Under the pieces are notes generated by a model. It was not told the DNA's origin. It did no database searches and saw only the letters and a program-made list of their open reading frames with translations. A stretch of DNA of 64,000 nt from Streptomyces sp. TG1A-60 (GTDB taxonomy: Bacteria; Actinomycetota; Actinomycetes; Streptomycetales; Streptomycetaceae): assembly GCF_037201975.1 (NCBI RefSeq), contig NZ_CP147520.1:992001-1056000 (forward strand), read 5' to 3'. The translations under genes and the position numbers were made by a program. This document shows, piece by piece, positions 62,297 to 64,000 of the stretch (positions are counted from its first letter, which is position 1; each line of letters opens with the position of its first letter).

Positions 62297-63538
62297 GTGC
62301 CCGACGACGCAGGAGCACGACAGCGGACGGGGGCCGGACCGGTCCTGATCCTGGCCCTGGTCCTGGCCCTCGCCGCCGTGCTGCTCGTCGCCCTCCCGGA
62401 CGACGACCGGGAGGGCGGCGCCACCTGCACGGCCCGTACGGTCCGGGGCTGGGACCCGGACGCGTCCCTGACCGGCGAGTTCACCCGGTACGGCGACGAC
62501 GCGACCCGCACCGACGACTGGACCGGCGGTGACGGCACCCATTCGGTGCGCCTCCCGGACGGACGGGTGCTGTGGCTGTTCTCGGACACCTATCTGGGCC
62601 AGGTGCACGCCCCGCCCAACCCGGTCGGCGAATCCGTGGCCTGGCGGGACGTGTCGACCCCTCTGGTGCGCAACTCGGCCGTGGTGATGTCCCGTTCGGG
62701 CCGTCTGGAGTCCACGCTCCCGGCGCCGGTCTTCCCGGACCCGGCACCGCAGCAGTGGCGCTGGCCGGTGGCCGCCCGGGTCGAGCCGCGTTCCCCCGGC
62801 TCCTCCGAGCAGGTCGTACGGGTGCTGTTGTGGACCCGTACGACGGGGCAGTCACCGTGGATCTACGGGGTGCCGACGGCGACCGAGGTCGCGACGCTGT
62901 CGCTGCCCGATCTGCGGCTGGAGGGGATCACGACGGTGCTGGACCAGGGGTCGGTCGCCGATCCGGCCCGGCGGGTGCTGTTCGGCACGACGGCCGTGGA
63001 CGCGGGCGACTGGACGTACGTCTTCGGCGGCACCGACGCCCAGGCGGCCTCCCGGCCGACCTCCCACGCGTATGTCGCCCGGGTGCCACGCGGCCGGCTC
63101 GGGGAGCCGGGGGCCTGGGAGTACTGGGAGGGTGCGCGGTGGGCGGTGCGGGGGCGGCCGGCGGCGGTGCTGGGGAACGGAGCGGACAAGGGGGTGGGCA
63201 GCGCGTTCACCGTCGTCCGCGACGGTCGTACGTATGTGCTGTTCACCATGGCCGCCGGCGCGGAGGGGCTGACGACCGTCACCGCCTACTGGGCCTGCTC
63301 CCCCACCGGGCCGTGGCACGGGCCCACCAAGGCTTTCCGTCCGCCGTTGCCGGCCGACGCCGACAACGCCGCGGCGTACAATCCGCAGGCGCACAAGGCG
63401 GTCGGCGACGGGCGGCTGGTCCTCAGCTACGACGTCAACTGGCTGGACACCGACGCGGCCTCGGCACAGCTGAACATCACGCGGAACGTGTCCCTGTACC
63501 GGCCGCGGTTCGTATCGCTTCGTCTCGCTGCCCCGTGA
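62297..63538 (+). CDS. Membrane-anchored DUF4185/DUF5005-like secreted protein
   Basis: A 413-residue protein. A single N-terminal helix (GPVLILALVLALAAVLLVAL) is a signal anchor. The rest looks like a five-bladed propeller related to GH43/GH32-like DUF4185 or DUF5005 domains: GTHSVRLPDGRVLWLFSDTY, VRNSAVVMSRSGRLES, WTYVFGGTDAQAA and RTYVLFTMAAGAEGL. Such proteins are thought to bind or cut carbohydrates outside the cell; activity is unproven. Its last 62 bases overlap the end of the convergent transporter gene. Confidence 0.8.
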   Translation: MPDDAGARQRTGAGPVLILALVLALAAVLLVALPDDDREGGATCTARTVRGWDPDASLTGEFTRYGDDATRTDDWTGGDGTHSVRLPDGRVLWLFSDTYLGQVHAPPNPVGESVAWRDVSTPLVRNSAVVMSRSGRLESTLPAPVFPDPAPQQWRWPVAARVEPRSPGSSEQVVRVLLWTRTTGQSPWIYGVPTATEVATLSLPDLRLEGITTVLDQGSVADPARRVLFGTTAVDAGDWTYVFGGTDAQAASRPTSHAYVARVPRGRLGEPGAWEYWEGARWAVRGRPAAVLGNGADKGVGSAFTVVRDGRTYVLFTMAAGAEGLTTVTAYWACSPTGPWHGPTKAFRPPLPADADNAAAYNPQAHKAVGDGRLVLSYDVNWLDTDAASAQLNITRNVSLYRPRFVSLRLAAP

Positions 63539-64000
63539 CCGCCGGCTCCACCGGGTCCTTGGCGCGGCGCTTGGCGATGACCGCGCAGACCATCAGCTGC
63601 ATCTGGTGGAACAGCATCAGCGGCAGCACGGCGAGGGAGGCCTCGGGGCCGAACAGGACGCTCGCCATGGGCAGTCCGGAGGCGAGGGACTTCTTGGAAC
63701 CGGCGAACTGGATGGCGACGCGGTCCGCCCGGTCGAAGCGGAGAGCCTTGGCGCCGTACCAGGTGAGCAGCAGCATCACCGCGAGCAGGACGGCCTCGAC
63801 GACGAGCAGTCCGACGAGTCGCAGCGGGCTGACCTGGCTCCAGATCCCGCGCACCATGCCCTCGCTGAAGGCGACGTAGACGACGAGGAGGATCGAGCCC
63901 CGGTCGACGAGGCCGAGGATCTGCTTGTGCCGGGTGATGAAGCCGCCGATCCAGCGGCGGGTGAGCTGCCCGGCGAGGAACGGCACCAGCAACTGGAGCA
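63477..64000 (-). CDS. Bile acid:sodium symporter-like transporter, 5' part outside the window
   Basis: Only the C-terminal 174 codons are inside; the frame stays open through 64000 (LQLLVPFLAG). The sequence is of the SBF-like YfeH type: LVPFLAGQLTRRWIGGFITR, GSILLVVYVAFSEGMVRGIW, AIQFAGSKKSLASGLPMASV and AVLPLMLFHQMQLMVCAVI. It is an integral membrane carrier for an organic anion, probably sodium-linked. Its end overlaps the convergent secreted-protein gene by 62 bases. Confidence 0.88.
   Translation of the reverse strand, partial: LQLLVPFLAGQLTRRWIGGFITRHKQILGLVDRGSILLVVYVAFSEGMVRGIWSQVSPLRLVGLLVVEAVLLAVMLLLTWYGAKALRFDRADRVAIQFAGSKKSLASGLPMASVLFGPEASLAVLPLMLFHQMQLMVCAVIAKRRAKDPVEPAVTGQRDEAIRTAAGTGTRSA

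Overview
The window is chromosomal DNA of an actinomycete, almost certainly Streptomyces. The G+C content is very high with strong third-codon bias, GTG and TTG starts are common, many genes overlap by ATGA or GTGA, and the gene families are typical of the genus. No phage, plasmid, IS element or CRISPR array was seen. One tRNA gene (Leu, GAG anticodon) is present.

Layout. 1-6.2 kb: tail of a frameshifted ATP-grasp gene, a minus-strand GH4/GH38 sugar operon, and a VOC protein. 6.5-11.9 kb: a four-gene minus-strand operon (SDR, amidohydrolase, CoA ligase, MaoC hydratase) facing a MarR regulator; it resembles CoA-dependent hydroxycinnamate side-chain catabolism (the cou type). An IclR regulator follows. 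12.2-13.6 kb: a secreted GH16/CBM6 glucanase behind a perfect 20-bp LacI-type palindrome. 13.7-16.1 kb: a decayed zwf remnant whose stop overlaps intact opcA, then gnd. 16-19.8 kb: membrane and serine-hydrolase genes. 19.8-29.9 kb is the most interesting block: two saccharopine-dehydrogenase-like genes, a GTP cyclohydrolase II paralogue with Met120 in place of the catalytic Tyr, a creatininase-family enzyme, a tightly coupled run of PTPS-like protein, glycosyltransferase, methyltransferase and flippase-like membrane protein, an alcohol dehydrogenase and a CDP-alcohol phosphatidyltransferase. Together they look like an uncharacterised pathway from a GTP-derived formamidopyrimidine to a glycosylated, possibly lipid-linked product. 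30-32.7 kb: LacI regulator, SDR remnant and an inositol-dehydrogenase-like gene. 32.8-42.8 kb: secreted NlpC/P60, an XRE-STAND-WD40 protein, an I36 protease inhibitor, a GH43/CBM42 enzyme, an EF-G remnant, a YihY protein and a lipoprotein.

43-62 kb is an oxalate/formate region: an aldehyde dehydrogenase, a sucC-sucD deletion remnant, an oxalyl-CoA-decarboxylase-like TPP enzyme, formyl-CoA transferase, an ADP-forming acyl-CoA synthetase, two OFA-type MFS carriers (one with a 45-residue partner), an FCD-GntR regulator, a KAS III enzyme, and a split NAD-type formate dehydrogenase with fdhD. A shared DNA motif lies ahead of three of these units and is a candidate operator for the GntR protein. 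The window ends with a DUF4185/5005-like secreted protein and a truncated SBF-type transporter.

The window is rich in broken genes (ATP-grasp, CoA ligase, creatininase, zwf, SDR, EF-G, sucCD, panE). Two remnants keep a stop codon overlapping the start of the intact gene behind them (opcA, fdhA). All calls come from reading the sequence and family knowledge; no search was run.
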